Part shown: piece after piece, positions 27,669-36,243 of the stretch
How the letters are laid out: the number at the start of each line of letters is the position of its first letter
Numbering within the stretch: position 1 is the first letter of the stretch
Assembly: GCF_019711315.1 (NCBI RefSeq)
Contig: NZ_CP081294.1
Span: 62,001-126,000 of the forward strand
DNA from: Qipengyuania gelatinilytica
Lineage (GTDB): Bacteria > Pseudomonadota > Alphaproteobacteria > Sphingomonadales > Sphingomonadaceae
Direction of reading: 5' to 3'
Length of the DNA: 64,000 nt
Translations under genes and position numbers: made by a program
Notes under the pieces: model-generated
The model's database searches: none
Told to the model about the DNA's origin: nothing
What the model saw: only the letters and a program-made list of their open reading frames with translations

Positions 27669-28193
27669 ATGGGACGCAAACTCCTCGCCTCGATGGCGCC
27701 GTTGATGGCGCTGGCAGTGCCCGCACAGGCGCAAGACGTGCCGATTGAGGAAATCTGCATCGAGACCCCTGAGGGCGCAGAAGCTGGCGAGAAGATGCTG
27801 GATGCGTTTCTCGCCGAGATGGGGAAGGGGACGAAGGAAGGTGATGCCAGCGACCTCTTCTCGGAACACTATTCGCAGTGCTCGGCTGGTCTGGAACTCA
27901 GCGAAGATCAGGATATGCATTACCGCGAACTGGTGCTGCACTCCCTCATAGCCCGCTCCAGCCGGCTCAGGCTGAAGACCAGCGGTGTGAGCGATGAGTT
28001 CGTTGAAGGAGTCCTCGAGCTGGAACGGAGCGGGGTCGAAGGTGAAGCCCGCTCGGAAGCGCTCATGGATCTCTACCTGAGTGAATTCCGGCAGGGTAAA
28101 CTCAGCGCAGAAGCCGAAGAAGTCGCGGCCGAGCTGCTCGCAATCCATTCCTCCGCCGTGATGGCCGTCGAGAGGCTTCGCTCCGAGCCCTGA
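27669..28193 (+). CDS. Putative secreted protein of unknown function
   Basis: 174 aa. A signal peptide can be seen (MGRKLLASMAPLMALAVPAQA-QDV), after which the protein is mostly acidic and helical with two cysteines (EEICIET and SQCSAG). I recognise no family. It begins 9 bp after fabG and may be cotranscribed. A palindrome, ACTTTTGCAAAAGT at 28194-28207, starts immediately after its stop. Confidence 0.65.
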   Translation: MGRKLLASMAPLMALAVPAQAQDVPIEEICIETPEGAEAGEKMLDAFLAEMGKGTKEGDASDLFSEHYSQCSAGLELSEDQDMHYRELVLHSLIARSSRLRLKTSGVSDEFVEGVLELERSGVEGEARSEALMDLYLSEFRQGKLSAEAEEVAAELLAIHSSAVMAVERLRSEP

Positions 28194-28350
28194 ACTTTTG
28201 CAAAAGTGATGGTTATCCCCAAGGGAAATCCGCGCTTTGGCGGGTGAACCTTGCCCGTCATCACAGCATAGCTAAGGTCGTTATCCGTATTCCGGCGCTT
28301 GTGGGGCGATTCCGGCCTTCACAACGCCCAAAAGGGACGAAAGAAGGACC

Positions 28351-29475
28351 ATGAAGGCCACAATCGAACGCGCGACGCTGCTGCGCTGTCTCTCTCATGT
28401 TCAGTCGGTGGTCGAACGCCGCAACACCATTCCCATCCTCTCGAACGTCTTGATCGAGGCCGAAGGTGACGGGCTGCGTGTGATGGCGACCGATCTCGAC
28501 CTGCAGGTGGTCGAGCACATGGCTGCCGCCAGCGTCGAGAGCGAGGGATCGATTACCGTTTCCGCGCACCTTCTGTTCGACATCGCCCGCAAGCTGCCGG
28601 AAGGCAGCCAGGTCAGCCTCGAAACCGCCGAAAACCGCATGGACGTAAAAGCCGGCCGCAGCCGCTTCAAGCTGCCCACGCTGCCGCGCGACGATTTCCC
28701 GGTAATCGTGGAAGGCGACCTTCCGACCAGCTTCTCGCTTCCGGCAAAGACACTCGCCGAGATGATCGACCGTACGCGGTTCGCGATCTCGACCGAGGAA
28801 ACCCGCTATTACCTCAACGGCATCTTCTTGCACGTTTCGGATGAAGACCAGCCCGTGCTGAAGGCTGCCGCTACGGACGGACATCGCCTCGCACGCTTCA
28901 CGCTTGCGCGTCCCGAAGGCGCCGAGGGCATGCCCGACGTGATCGTCCCGCGCAAAGCCGTTGCCGAACTGCGCAAGCTGCTCGACGAGAAGATGGACGG
29001 CGACGTCCAGATCGACCTGTCGGCCAGCAAGATCCGCTTCACGCTTGGCGGCGAAGGTGGCGTGGTGCTCACCAGCAAGCTGATCGACGGTACCTTCCCA
29101 GATTACTCGCGCGTCATTCCCACTGGCAATGACAAGCTGCTCAAGATCGACCCGAAGAGCTTCTTCGCGGGTGTCGACCGCGTGGCGACCATCGCCACCG
29201 AAAAGACCCGTGCGGTCAAGATGGGCCTCGACAAGGACAAGGTCACGCTGACCGTGACCTCGCCCGACAACGGCACTGCATCGGAAGAACTGGCCGCCGA
29301 ATACGGCTCGGACGGCTTCGAGATCGGCTTCAACGCCGGCTACCTCAAGGACATCCTCAGCCAGATCGATGCCGACGAGGTCGAAATCCATCTCGCCGAC
29401 GCAGGTGCACCGACGCTGATCCGTAAGAATGACGACAGCCCGGCGCTCTACGTCCTGATGCCGATGCGCGTCTGA
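28351..29475 (+). CDS. dnaN: DNA polymerase III subunit beta (sliding clamp)
   Basis: 374 aa, the normal length. Three clamp domains can be followed: the N-terminal MKATIERATLLRCLSHVQSVVERR with NTIPILSNVLIEA, the central domain with TDGHRLARF, and the C-terminal domain ending in ALYVLMPMRV. The protein forms a ring dimer that tethers polymerases to DNA. AGAAGG precedes the ATG. It is not next to dnaA or recF; that separation is common in alphaproteobacteria. Confidence 0.98.
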   Translation: MKATIERATLLRCLSHVQSVVERRNTIPILSNVLIEAEGDGLRVMATDLDLQVVEHMAAASVESEGSITVSAHLLFDIARKLPEGSQVSLETAENRMDVKAGRSRFKLPTLPRDDFPVIVEGDLPTSFSLPAKTLAEMIDRTRFAISTEETRYYLNGIFLHVSDEDQPVLKAAATDGHRLARFTLARPEGAEGMPDVIVPRKAVAELRKLLDEKMDGDVQIDLSASKIRFTLGGEGGVVLTSKLIDGTFPDYSRVIPTGNDKLLKIDPKSFFAGVDRVATIATEKTRAVKMGLDKDKVTLTVTSPDNGTASEELAAEYGSDGFEIGFNAGYLKDILSQIDADEVEIHLADAGAPTLIRKNDDSPALYVLMPMRV

Positions 29476-29480
29476 TTGCA

Positions 29481-29888
29481 ATGAAGAAGGCGATACTCGC
29501 AGCAGCTACCGGCATCATGCTGGCGGGCACTCCGATGCAGGCGCAGGAAACTGCGCCGGCTCCTGCCGGGCCGACGATGCAGGACGATCTCGATTGCGCG
29601 ATCTTCCTCTCCTATGTCCTTGGCACGATGGAAGATGCGCAGGCTTCCGAACAGGAAAAGACCGGCGTGATGGTCGGCATGATCTACTTCATCGGTCGCT
29701 ACGAGGGCGCTGGTGGCTCGGATATCGAAGGGGCCATGGTGGAACGCTTCGAAACCTTCGTAGAGAGCGATATCGAGCGTCTCCGGATGCCTTGCGCTGC
29801 GCGAATGGAAAGCATGGGTCAGCGCCTCATTGAGGCTGGGGACGCCATCACCCAGATCGAGAAGCGCCGGGCCAAGACCGGACGGTAA
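29481..29888 (+). CDS. Putative secreted protein of unknown function
   Basis: 135 aa beginning 5 bp after dnaN. The N terminus has a signal peptide (MKKAILAAATGIMLAGTPMQA-QET). The mature part carries two cysteines (DLDCAIFLSY and RMPCAAR) that could form a disulfide and is mainly helical. I recognise no family. It resembles, in size, signal peptide and Cys pair, the secreted protein encoded at 27669, though I see no clear sequence similarity. Confidence 0.65.
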   Translation: MKKAILAAATGIMLAGTPMQAQETAPAPAGPTMQDDLDCAIFLSYVLGTMEDAQASEQEKTGVMVGMIYFIGRYEGAGGSDIEGAMVERFETFVESDIERLRMPCAARMESMGQRLIEAGDAITQIEKRRAKTGR

Positions 29889-29954
29889 GCCTGAATTTGG
29901 CCCTCGCTTTCGCTGGCTTGCGCACTTAGTGTCCCTTCCAAGAGGAGAGACGCG

Positions 29955-31046
29955 ATGCAGCAGGTTCATGTCGAAAAAGCGAAGCTGACCAATGCCGAAC
30001 TGGTCGAGGTTGACGAGGGTGTACTCGCCGACGGTGCGGTGCGTCTCGCCATCGAAAGCTTTTCGGTCACCGCCAATAATGTGACCTATGCTGTCGTCGG
30101 TGACGGCTTTGGCTACTGGAATTTCTTCCCCGCGCCCGAGGGCAAGGGCATCGTCCCGATGTGGGGGCACGCGAAAGTGGTCGAAAGCAACCACCCTGAA
30201 TTTGCGCTTGGTGAGCGCGTCTACGGCTATCTCCCCATGGCGAGCCATCTCGATGTGCTTCCGGGCAAGGTCAGCAAGGGCGGCTTTGTCGACATGGCGG
30301 AACATCGCCAGCCGATGAGCCCGATCTACAACCAGTATTCGCGCCTGGCCGCCGATCCCGAACATGATCCCGCACGCGAGGGCGAGCGGATGATCTTCGG
30401 CCCGCTGTTCAAGACGGGCTTCCTGATCGAGTACTTCATGCGCAGCGAGGACTGGTTCGGGGCAGGGCAGGTGATCCTCACCAGCGCATCGTCCAAGACC
30501 GCCATGGGTCTCGCCAGCGTCGCCAAGCGCCGCTCGCCGCAAGTGAAGCGCATCGGCCTGACTTCGGCCGGCAATGTCCAGTTCGTGAAAGACAGCGGCC
30601 TCTATGACGAGGTGCTTGCCTATGACGCTGTGGGCGACATCGCGGGCGAGCGCAGCGTTACGGTGGATTTCGCGGGCAATGCCAAGCTGCTGGGCCAGCT
30701 GCACCATCACCTTGGCGACAATCTGAAATATTCCTGCCTCGTCGGCGCGACGCATATCGAGGAGCGCGGCGCAGGGCTGGGTGCGGGCCGCGACCTTCCC
30801 GGACCGACGCCCACGCTGTTCTTCGCGCCCGATCACGCGGTGGCTCTGTTCAAGGAGCAGGGGCCTGAGAAGGCGGGCGCAATGGTCGCCGAGAGCTGGC
30901 ACGGCTTCCTCGAGGATGCAGGCGGTTCGATCGAAATCGAGCGCCACAGCGGCCTCGAAGCGGCACGTTCCGTCTTCGTGGAAATGCTCGGCGGCAAGAT
31001 CGATCCCGCCAAGGGGATCGTGATCGAACCCTCGATCGAGCCCTAG
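29955..31046 (+). CDS. DUF2855 family protein
   Basis: 363 aa. The sequence resembles the DUF2855 family, which is distantly related to medium-chain dehydrogenases: NNVTYAVVGDGFGYWNFFP, a cofactor-like region VILTSASSKTAMGLA and a later SCLVGATHIE segment. The catalytic zinc ligands of alcohol dehydrogenases are absent. AGAGGAGA precedes the ATG. Function is unknown; it is convergent with an MDR oxidoreductase gene, with a 4-bp overlap. Confidence 0.85.
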   Translation: MQQVHVEKAKLTNAELVEVDEGVLADGAVRLAIESFSVTANNVTYAVVGDGFGYWNFFPAPEGKGIVPMWGHAKVVESNHPEFALGERVYGYLPMASHLDVLPGKVSKGGFVDMAEHRQPMSPIYNQYSRLAADPEHDPAREGERMIFGPLFKTGFLIEYFMRSEDWFGAGQVILTSASSKTAMGLASVAKRRSPQVKRIGLTSAGNVQFVKDSGLYDEVLAYDAVGDIAGERSVTVDFAGNAKLLGQLHHHLGDNLKYSCLVGATHIEERGAGLGAGRDLPGPTPTLFFAPDHAVALFKEQGPEKAGAMVAESWHGFLEDAGGSIEIERHSGLEAARSVFVEMLGGKIDPAKGIVIEPSIEP

Positions 31047-32053
31047 ATTTCGATAGCGATCTTGCCGAAATGACCGCCGCTTTCCTGGTGGCGGAAGGCA
31101 TCGGCCAGGTTCTCGAGCGCGAAGGTATCGCTGATCTCTGGACGAATACCGTTTGCCTCGATCGCTGCGATCATGTCCTGCTGCATCTTCCGGCTTCCGA
31201 CCGTGAGGCCCTGGACCGTAAGGTTCTTCGAGAACAGGAGCGCGGTCTGCACGGGTCCTGCAAACCCGGCAAGCACGCCGATCAGGGCAACATGGCCGCC
31301 GACGCGGGTTGCCAGCATGGACTGGTCGAGCGTTCCGGCCCCGCCGATCTCAACCACACAATCGACCCCGCGGCCGCCGGTAATTTCGAGAGCCTTCGGC
31401 CCCCAGGCTTCGACTTTCTTGTAATTGATCAGGTGATCGGCACCGAGCGCCTTCACACGCTCCAGCTTCTCGTCGGACGAGCTGGTGGCGATTACCGTCG
31501 CACCTGCTGCCTTGGCGAGTTGCAGCGCGAAGATCGAAACGCCTCCGGTGCCCTGCACGAGCACCGTGTCGCCGGGCTTCAGCGTGTAGTCGACAAAGAG
31601 CGCCCGCCACGCGGTCAGGCCGGCGCAGGTCAGCGTGGCGGCCTCGGCATGGCTGAAACCGGCAGGTGCGCGGGTGAACCAGTGCGTCGGAGCGGTGATC
31701 GCTTCACGCGCGTAACCATCGATCCCGTCGCCCGGTACACGCGTGAAGGCGGACTGCGGAGGCTGGCCGTCGAGCCAGTCGGGAAAGAAGGTGCTGACGA
31801 CATGATCGCCGACTGCAAACTCAGTCACCCCGTCGCCGACGGCGGTCACGACGCCCGCGCCATCGGACATGGGAATGCGCCCCTCTGCGGTAGGGATCAT
31901 GCCTTTCACGACCGCATAGTCGTGATAATTCAGCGAACTGGCCTTGATATCTACCGTGATCTCTCCCGCTGCGGGAGCGGCGGCATCGTCGACATCGACA
32001 TAGGCCAGGGCGTCGAGGGTGGAAGGCGTCGCGCCGGTGCGGATCGCCTTCAT
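31043..32053 (-). CDS. Zinc-independent MDR family NAD(P)-dependent alcohol dehydrogenase/quinone oxidoreductase
   Basis: 336 aa. The N-terminal GroES-like domain includes SSLNYHDYAVVKGMIP, SDGAGVVTAVGDGV and VGDHVVSTF; the nucleotide-binding domain has VLVQGTGGVSIFALQLAKAAG (about 160-180). This matches the quinone-oxidoreductase branch of medium-chain dehydrogenases. The start overlaps the amidohydrolase stop by 4 bp, so the two are translationally coupled; the substrate is unknown. Confidence 0.9.
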   Translation of the reverse strand: MKAIRTGATPSTLDALAYVDVDDAAAPAAGEITVDIKASSLNYHDYAVVKGMIPTAEGRIPMSDGAGVVTAVGDGVTEFAVGDHVVSTFFPDWLDGQPPQSAFTRVPGDGIDGYAREAITAPTHWFTRAPAGFSHAEAATLTCAGLTAWRALFVDYTLKPGDTVLVQGTGGVSIFALQLAKAAGATVIATSSSDEKLERVKALGADHLINYKKVEAWGPKALEITGGRGVDCVVEIGGAGTLDQSMLATRVGGHVALIGVLAGFAGPVQTALLFSKNLTVQGLTVGSRKMQQDMIAAIEANGIRPEISDTFALENLADAFRHQESGGHFGKIAIEI

Positions 32054-33801
32054 TCGGCCGCCTCCGCAAGCTCGGCACGCTGCGGCCCGCGGATCAGCCC
32101 GCCGGGCGTCTCACCCGTCCATTCTCCCTCGCGGAAGGTGACCGCGCCGTTTTTGATGGTTGCGACATATCCCTCTGCCTTCTGCAGCAAGCGCTTGCCG
32201 CCCGCCGGTAGGTCGAAGGCGAGCCAGGGCTTGCCGAGCTTGAGGCGTTCCATATCGATGATGTTGATGTCGGCCAGATAACCCGGCGCAAGCACGCCGC
32301 GATCCTCGAGACCGTAGAGGCGCGCGGTATCGGCGCATTGGCGCTTGATGGCATTTTCGAGGCTGATCGTGCCACGCGAACGGTCGCGCACCCAGTGCTG
32401 GAGCATGAATGTGGGCGAGGCCGCGTCGCAGATCGTACCGCAATGCGCGCCGCCGTCGGACAGCGAGTTTACCGTATCATCCGACTGCTGGAGATCCTTG
32501 AGGAAATCGAGATTGCCGTCGGCGTAGTTGAGGATCGGCAGGTAGATGAACCCCTTGCCATCGTCGCTGCAGAGCAGGTCGTAGGCGTATTCGTCGCCCG
32601 ATACGCCTGCGGCCTTTGCGCGTTCGAGGATGCTTTCCGCAGCTGTCGGTTCGTAGTTGAAATCCGGGTCCATCTCGAACTGCATGTTCCAGCCGCCGCA
32701 GACCACCATGATCAGGCCGATAATGTCCTGATTGACCTCGGAGAAGTCATGCTGCTCGGCGAGCATCTTCGCCTTGAATTCGGGATCGAACAGCTTCGCT
32801 TTCTGCTGTTCCCACGGCAGGTCCTCGATCTCCTTCCAGCTCGGCTTGAGGCGGAAGGGATGCACAGTGCCTTGCCAGGCCATGACGATGCCATTTCCGC
32901 GCAGCGCGATCTGGGCGACGATGTTCGCGCCGTTGTCGTTTTCCGCCCGCATGGAGGAGATCTGCTCGTCGAGCGGCATTTCCTTGGCGATCGATTGCAA
33001 CGCGGCATAAGTGCAGGGCAGGCCGGTTTCGCGGCTCAGCGCGCCCATCCAGCCGAACTCGTCCCATTCGCGCTTCATGTCGCTGGCCATCTCGAACACG
33101 CCGTGGCCCGCGCGGCCCATGGCACGGCCGATCTCGATGAGCTCTTCCTTGGTTGCCGTGGTCCCCGGCACCACTTCGCCGTCGACATCGCGGTGGAGGA
33201 CCGTGCGCGAGGTCGAGAAGCCAAGCGCGCCGGCGCGTACGCCTTCCTCGACGATTGCCGACATCTGCCTGATGTCCTCGTCGGTCGGCACGGCGCCGGG
33301 GCGTTCACGGTCGCCGAGCACATACGCGCGGACGGAACCATGCGGGACGTGCGTTCCGACGTCGACTGTGCGCGGCAGCTTTTCGAGCGCGTCGAGATAT
33401 TCGGGGAAGGTCTCCCAGTCCCAGCTCATGCCTTCGGCAAGCGCGGTGCCGGGAATATCCTCGACGCCTTCCATCAGGCCGATCAGCCATTCGTGCTTGT
33501 CGGGCCTGGCAGGGGCAAAGCCCACGCCGCAATTGCCCATGACGACCGTGGTCACGCCGTGCCAGCTGCTCGGAGCCATCTCTTGGTCCCAGGTTGCCTG
33601 CCCGTCGTAATGCGTGTGGATATCGACGAAGCCGGGCGTTACCAGCAGGCCGCTCGCGTCGATCTCCTCAGCCGCATCGCCCGAGACGTTGCCGACCTGT
33701 GCGACAAGTCCGTCTTTCACCGCGATGTCCCCGGTGAAACGCGGCTCCCCGGTTCCGTCGACGATGGTACCGCCCCGGATGATAAGGTCGAATGCTGGCA
33801 T
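32050..33801 (-). CDS. Amidohydrolase, N-acyl-D-amino-acid deacylase type
   Basis: 583 aa from the ATG at 33801 (GAGAGGAG upstream). It begins with the amidohydrolase beta-sandwich LIIRGGTIVDGTGEP and GLVTPGFVDIHTHYDGQ (residues read as LLVTPGFVDIHTHYDGQ) holding the HxH metal ligands, then GNCGVGFAP, and near the C terminus SDGGAHCG and GYLADINIID. These are the marks of the D-aminoacylase branch, which hydrolyses N-acyl-D-amino acids or related amides; the length exceeds classical D-aminoacylases. It sits between an MFS transporter and a coupled oxidoreductase, suggesting an uptake-and-hydrolysis unit (inference). Confidence 0.88.
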   Translation of the reverse strand: MPAFDLIIRGGTIVDGTGEPRFTGDIAVKDGLVAQVGNVSGDAAEEIDASGLLVTPGFVDIHTHYDGQATWDQEMAPSSWHGVTTVVMGNCGVGFAPARPDKHEWLIGLMEGVEDIPGTALAEGMSWDWETFPEYLDALEKLPRTVDVGTHVPHGSVRAYVLGDRERPGAVPTDEDIRQMSAIVEEGVRAGALGFSTSRTVLHRDVDGEVVPGTTATKEELIEIGRAMGRAGHGVFEMASDMKREWDEFGWMGALSRETGLPCTYAALQSIAKEMPLDEQISSMRAENDNGANIVAQIALRGNGIVMAWQGTVHPFRLKPSWKEIEDLPWEQQKAKLFDPEFKAKMLAEQHDFSEVNQDIIGLIMVVCGGWNMQFEMDPDFNYEPTAAESILERAKAAGVSGDEYAYDLLCSDDGKGFIYLPILNYADGNLDFLKDLQQSDDTVNSLSDGGAHCGTICDAASPTFMLQHWVRDRSRGTISLENAIKRQCADTARLYGLEDRGVLAPGYLADINIIDMERLKLGKPWLAFDLPAGGKRLLQKAEGYVATIKNGAVTFREGEWTGETPGGLIRGPQRAELAEAAE

Positions 33802-33861
33802 GATGTGGCTCCTCTCTCGAAGGAGAAGGTTCCACATTGCAACCTATGAGTCCAGCGCGGA

Positions 33862-35343
33862 CTAGTCGGAGCGTTGCGTCATCCGGACGGTCAGCAGGAT
33901 GGCGAGGCCGATGAGAAAGAGGAGATTGATCGAAAGCATGCCGATACGCTGGTTCCCCGACCACAGAGTGAACTGCTCGACGAGTAGCGGCCCCATCCAC
34001 ACCGTTATCGTCCCGGCGATGGCGTAAAGGCCAAAAAACTCCCCGCTACGGCCTGGCGGGGCAAGGGTGACGAGCATTGTCCGGCTCGACGAAATGCTGG
34101 CCGTCGCGGTGACTGCGATCACACTGATGAGGGCAAGGTAGGTGAGGTCGGAAAGGGTCTTGAACACGAGCCCGTCCCAGACCTGGTAGTTCGGGATCAA
34201 GCCCAGGAGCAGGCTGTCGCGGGTGATGGATAGCTGGAGCAGGCCGACGACGACCATCGCGAAGATCTCGAGTGCGAGGGCACGCTTGACGCCCACCTTG
34301 CCTTCGAGCCAGCCCCCGAAAATCCCGCCGGCAAAGGCGCAGACACTGGCAAAGATTGCGTAGCAGAGCATCTCGAGGAAGTTCCAGCCGAGGAACAGCG
34401 CGACATAGACCGCGCCCAGCGCGAGAAGAGCCGCCATCCCGTCGGCATAGAACATGCGGGCGACCAGGAATTTCATGAGCTCGCGGTATTGGCTCGCCGC
34501 ACGGATGGTCTGGAACACGCTCCGCGCGCCCTCCCGGAAGGCCCTGATCCAGCTGGCCCCGGGCGTTCCGGGGTCCTTCGCGTTGAGGAAAAAGGGAATC
34601 GAGAAGCCCGCCAGCCAGACCGCGCAAACAGGGCCGGCCAGGCGGGCGTGCTCGAACCTGGCAAGGTCCACCCCGAACTGTGGTTGCGCAAAGGGCCAGC
34701 CGATGAGGGCGGGTAGGACGAAGAGGATGGCGATTGCGACGAATATCAGCGAGGCGGCCAGATTGCCCAACCCCAGTCCAAGCCCCGAGATCATCGCGAG
34801 CCGGCTGGGTTTGCCTGCAACGCTGAGCATCGCGTTGTGAGTGACCTCGGAATAGGTATAGCCGACGTAAGCGATGACGAGCAGCGCCATGATCGCCGGT
34901 ACGGAAAGACCCTCGCCGCCGGGCATGGCAAACCAAAGCATGCCCGAGCAGATCACGATCGCAGCGAGGAACACGGCAAGGATGGGTTTCAGCCGTCCGC
35001 CGCGGTCCAGTGCAGCCCCGAGGAATGGGGCAGTAAGCGCGGCAATGAAACCTGCCCACTTCGTTACCGAGGCTATGGTCGCCTGACCCTGCGCATTGGC
35101 CGCGGCCAGCGCTGCATCGGGTTCCAACCCGTCAAGCTCACCGCTGGCAAGAAGGTCCGCACCGATGATGTCGCGCGCGAAATAGGGGGCGAAAATGTAG
35201 ATGACGATCAGGATGTAATAGGGATTGCGGGCCCATTCGAAGACCGCCCATGCAAATCCCGTTTTTCCCAGCGCGCCGCCATCCCCGTGAGCCGGTCTCG
35301 CCGCCAGCGGACGGACGAGCGGGTCGGGTGCGGCGCTTTCCAT
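33862..35343 (-). CDS. MFS transporter, UMF1/Atg22-like
   Basis: 493 aa with about twelve hydrophobic segments. The start of the membrane region, FAWAVFEWARNPYYILIVIYIFAPYF (read as FAWAVFEWARNPYY and following), and the GYTYSEVTHNAML segment are like those of the UMF1 family, which is related to vacuolar Atg22 amino-acid effluxers. The N-terminal 25 residues are hydrophilic. It is 18 bp from the hydrolase gene upstream and 60 bp from the amidohydrolase downstream, within a leftward cluster. Substrate unknown. Confidence 0.85.
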   Translation of the reverse strand: MESAAPDPLVRPLAARPAHGDGGALGKTGFAWAVFEWARNPYYILIVIYIFAPYFARDIIGADLLASGELDGLEPDAALAAANAQGQATIASVTKWAGFIAALTAPFLGAALDRGGRLKPILAVFLAAIVICSGMLWFAMPGGEGLSVPAIMALLVIAYVGYTYSEVTHNAMLSVAGKPSRLAMISGLGLGLGNLAASLIFVAIAILFVLPALIGWPFAQPQFGVDLARFEHARLAGPVCAVWLAGFSIPFFLNAKDPGTPGASWIRAFREGARSVFQTIRAASQYRELMKFLVARMFYADGMAALLALGAVYVALFLGWNFLEMLCYAIFASVCAFAGGIFGGWLEGKVGVKRALALEIFAMVVVGLLQLSITRDSLLLGLIPNYQVWDGLVFKTLSDLTYLALISVIAVTATASISSSRTMLVTLAPPGRSGEFFGLYAIAGTITVWMGPLLVEQFTLWSGNQRIGMLSINLLFLIGLAILLTVRMTQRSD

Positions 35344-35361
35344 CAGCCGCTTATCCCGTGA

Positions 35362-36222
35362 TCAGGCTGCTGCACGGTCCTCGCCATCCGGTGCGTCGAG
35401 GAATTCGCGCAGCGCAGCGACACTTTCGTCTGCGTGGGTCAGCAGGAACAGGTGACCGCCGCCCTCGATCACCTCGAGGCGCGAATTGCGGATGGCGGTG
35501 TTGAGGATCTTGCCGTTGATGAGCGGGACGATCTGATCGTCGTCGCCCATCATGATCAGCACTTCCTTGCTCATGAAAGGCAGGGCGGGAAGGCTGGTCC
35601 AGCCGAGCATGGCGATCAGCTGGTAGAAATATCCGCGCGGGGAGGGCGGCTTGAGGCGGCCGATGTGGCTGTCCTTCTGGTGGCTCGCCCCATCCTTGTC
35701 GACGCCGCCATAAAGCGTCTGGAAGTGCTCGTTCATGAACTTGGGGTCGATGTAGCGGCGCGGGTTCGCCATCTTGGTGAGCGCGGCCGGATTGCCCGGC
35801 ACCATCAGCATGCCCGCCGTAGTGGCGACAAGCACCAGGCGGCGGGTGCGGCCCGGATACTGCAGTGCATAATGCTGCGCCATCGCGCCGCCCCAGCTCA
35901 CGCCCATCACATCGACCTCTTCCAGCCCGAGGCGATCGAGGATCTGCGTCGCCGTCCAGGTCATGGTGAAGGGGTTGTAGGGGATCGTCGGATCAGGGCT
36001 TTCACCGGTGCCCGGCATATCGAACATGACGAAAGCGCGTTCGGTGAGCATTTCCGCAAGCGGAGCCACCGCTTCGATATTCGCGCCGATGCCGTTGAAG
36101 AACAGGAGCGGCGGATGGTCGCTCGGTTCGTCGAGCCGCCAGTGGGCCACCCGCAGTGTCCGGCCGCCGACGTCCATCATCTCGACCGTGGCGGTCATGT
36201 CGTTCTTCGTTTTTGCATTCAC
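35362..36222 (-). CDS. phaZ: Alpha/beta hydrolase, probable intracellular PHA depolymerase
   Basis: 286 aa. The motifs PLLFFNGIGANIEAV (oxyanion loop), DMPGTGESPDP, nucleophile elbow GVSWGGAMAQ (Ser about 109), acid in MGDDDQIVP and His in GGGHLFLLTH are arranged as in medium-chain-length PHA depolymerases of the PhaZ type. It lies 21 bp downstream of phaC, the usual arrangement for polyester turnover. A shorter start at the internal MTATVEMMDV is possible. If not PhaZ, it is a general esterase. Confidence 0.82.
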   Translation of the reverse strand: MNAKTKNDMTATVEMMDVGGRTLRVAHWRLDEPSDHPPLLFFNGIGANIEAVAPLAEMLTERAFVMFDMPGTGESPDPTIPYNPFTMTWTATQILDRLGLEEVDVMGVSWGGAMAQHYALQYPGRTRRLVLVATTAGMLMVPGNPAALTKMANPRRYIDPKFMNEHFQTLYGGVDKDGASHQKDSHIGRLKPPSPRGYFYQLIAMLGWTSLPALPFMSKEVLIMMGDDDQIVPLINGKILNTAIRNSRLEVIEGGGHLFLLTHADESVAALREFLDAPDGEDRAAA

Positions 36223-36243
36223 GCGATTTGTCCCGAATGGCCC

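Noticed and set aside
26487..28148. 553-codon frame antisense to fabD, fabG and the secreted protein
   Set aside because: It crosses three sense genes with well-known motifs, which is the mark of a compositional shadow.
28194..28207. ACTTTTGCAAAAGT palindrome after the secreted-protein gene
   Set aside because: A perfect 14-bp palindrome, but it has no loop for a hairpin and no second copy; a protein-binding site is possible but unsupported.
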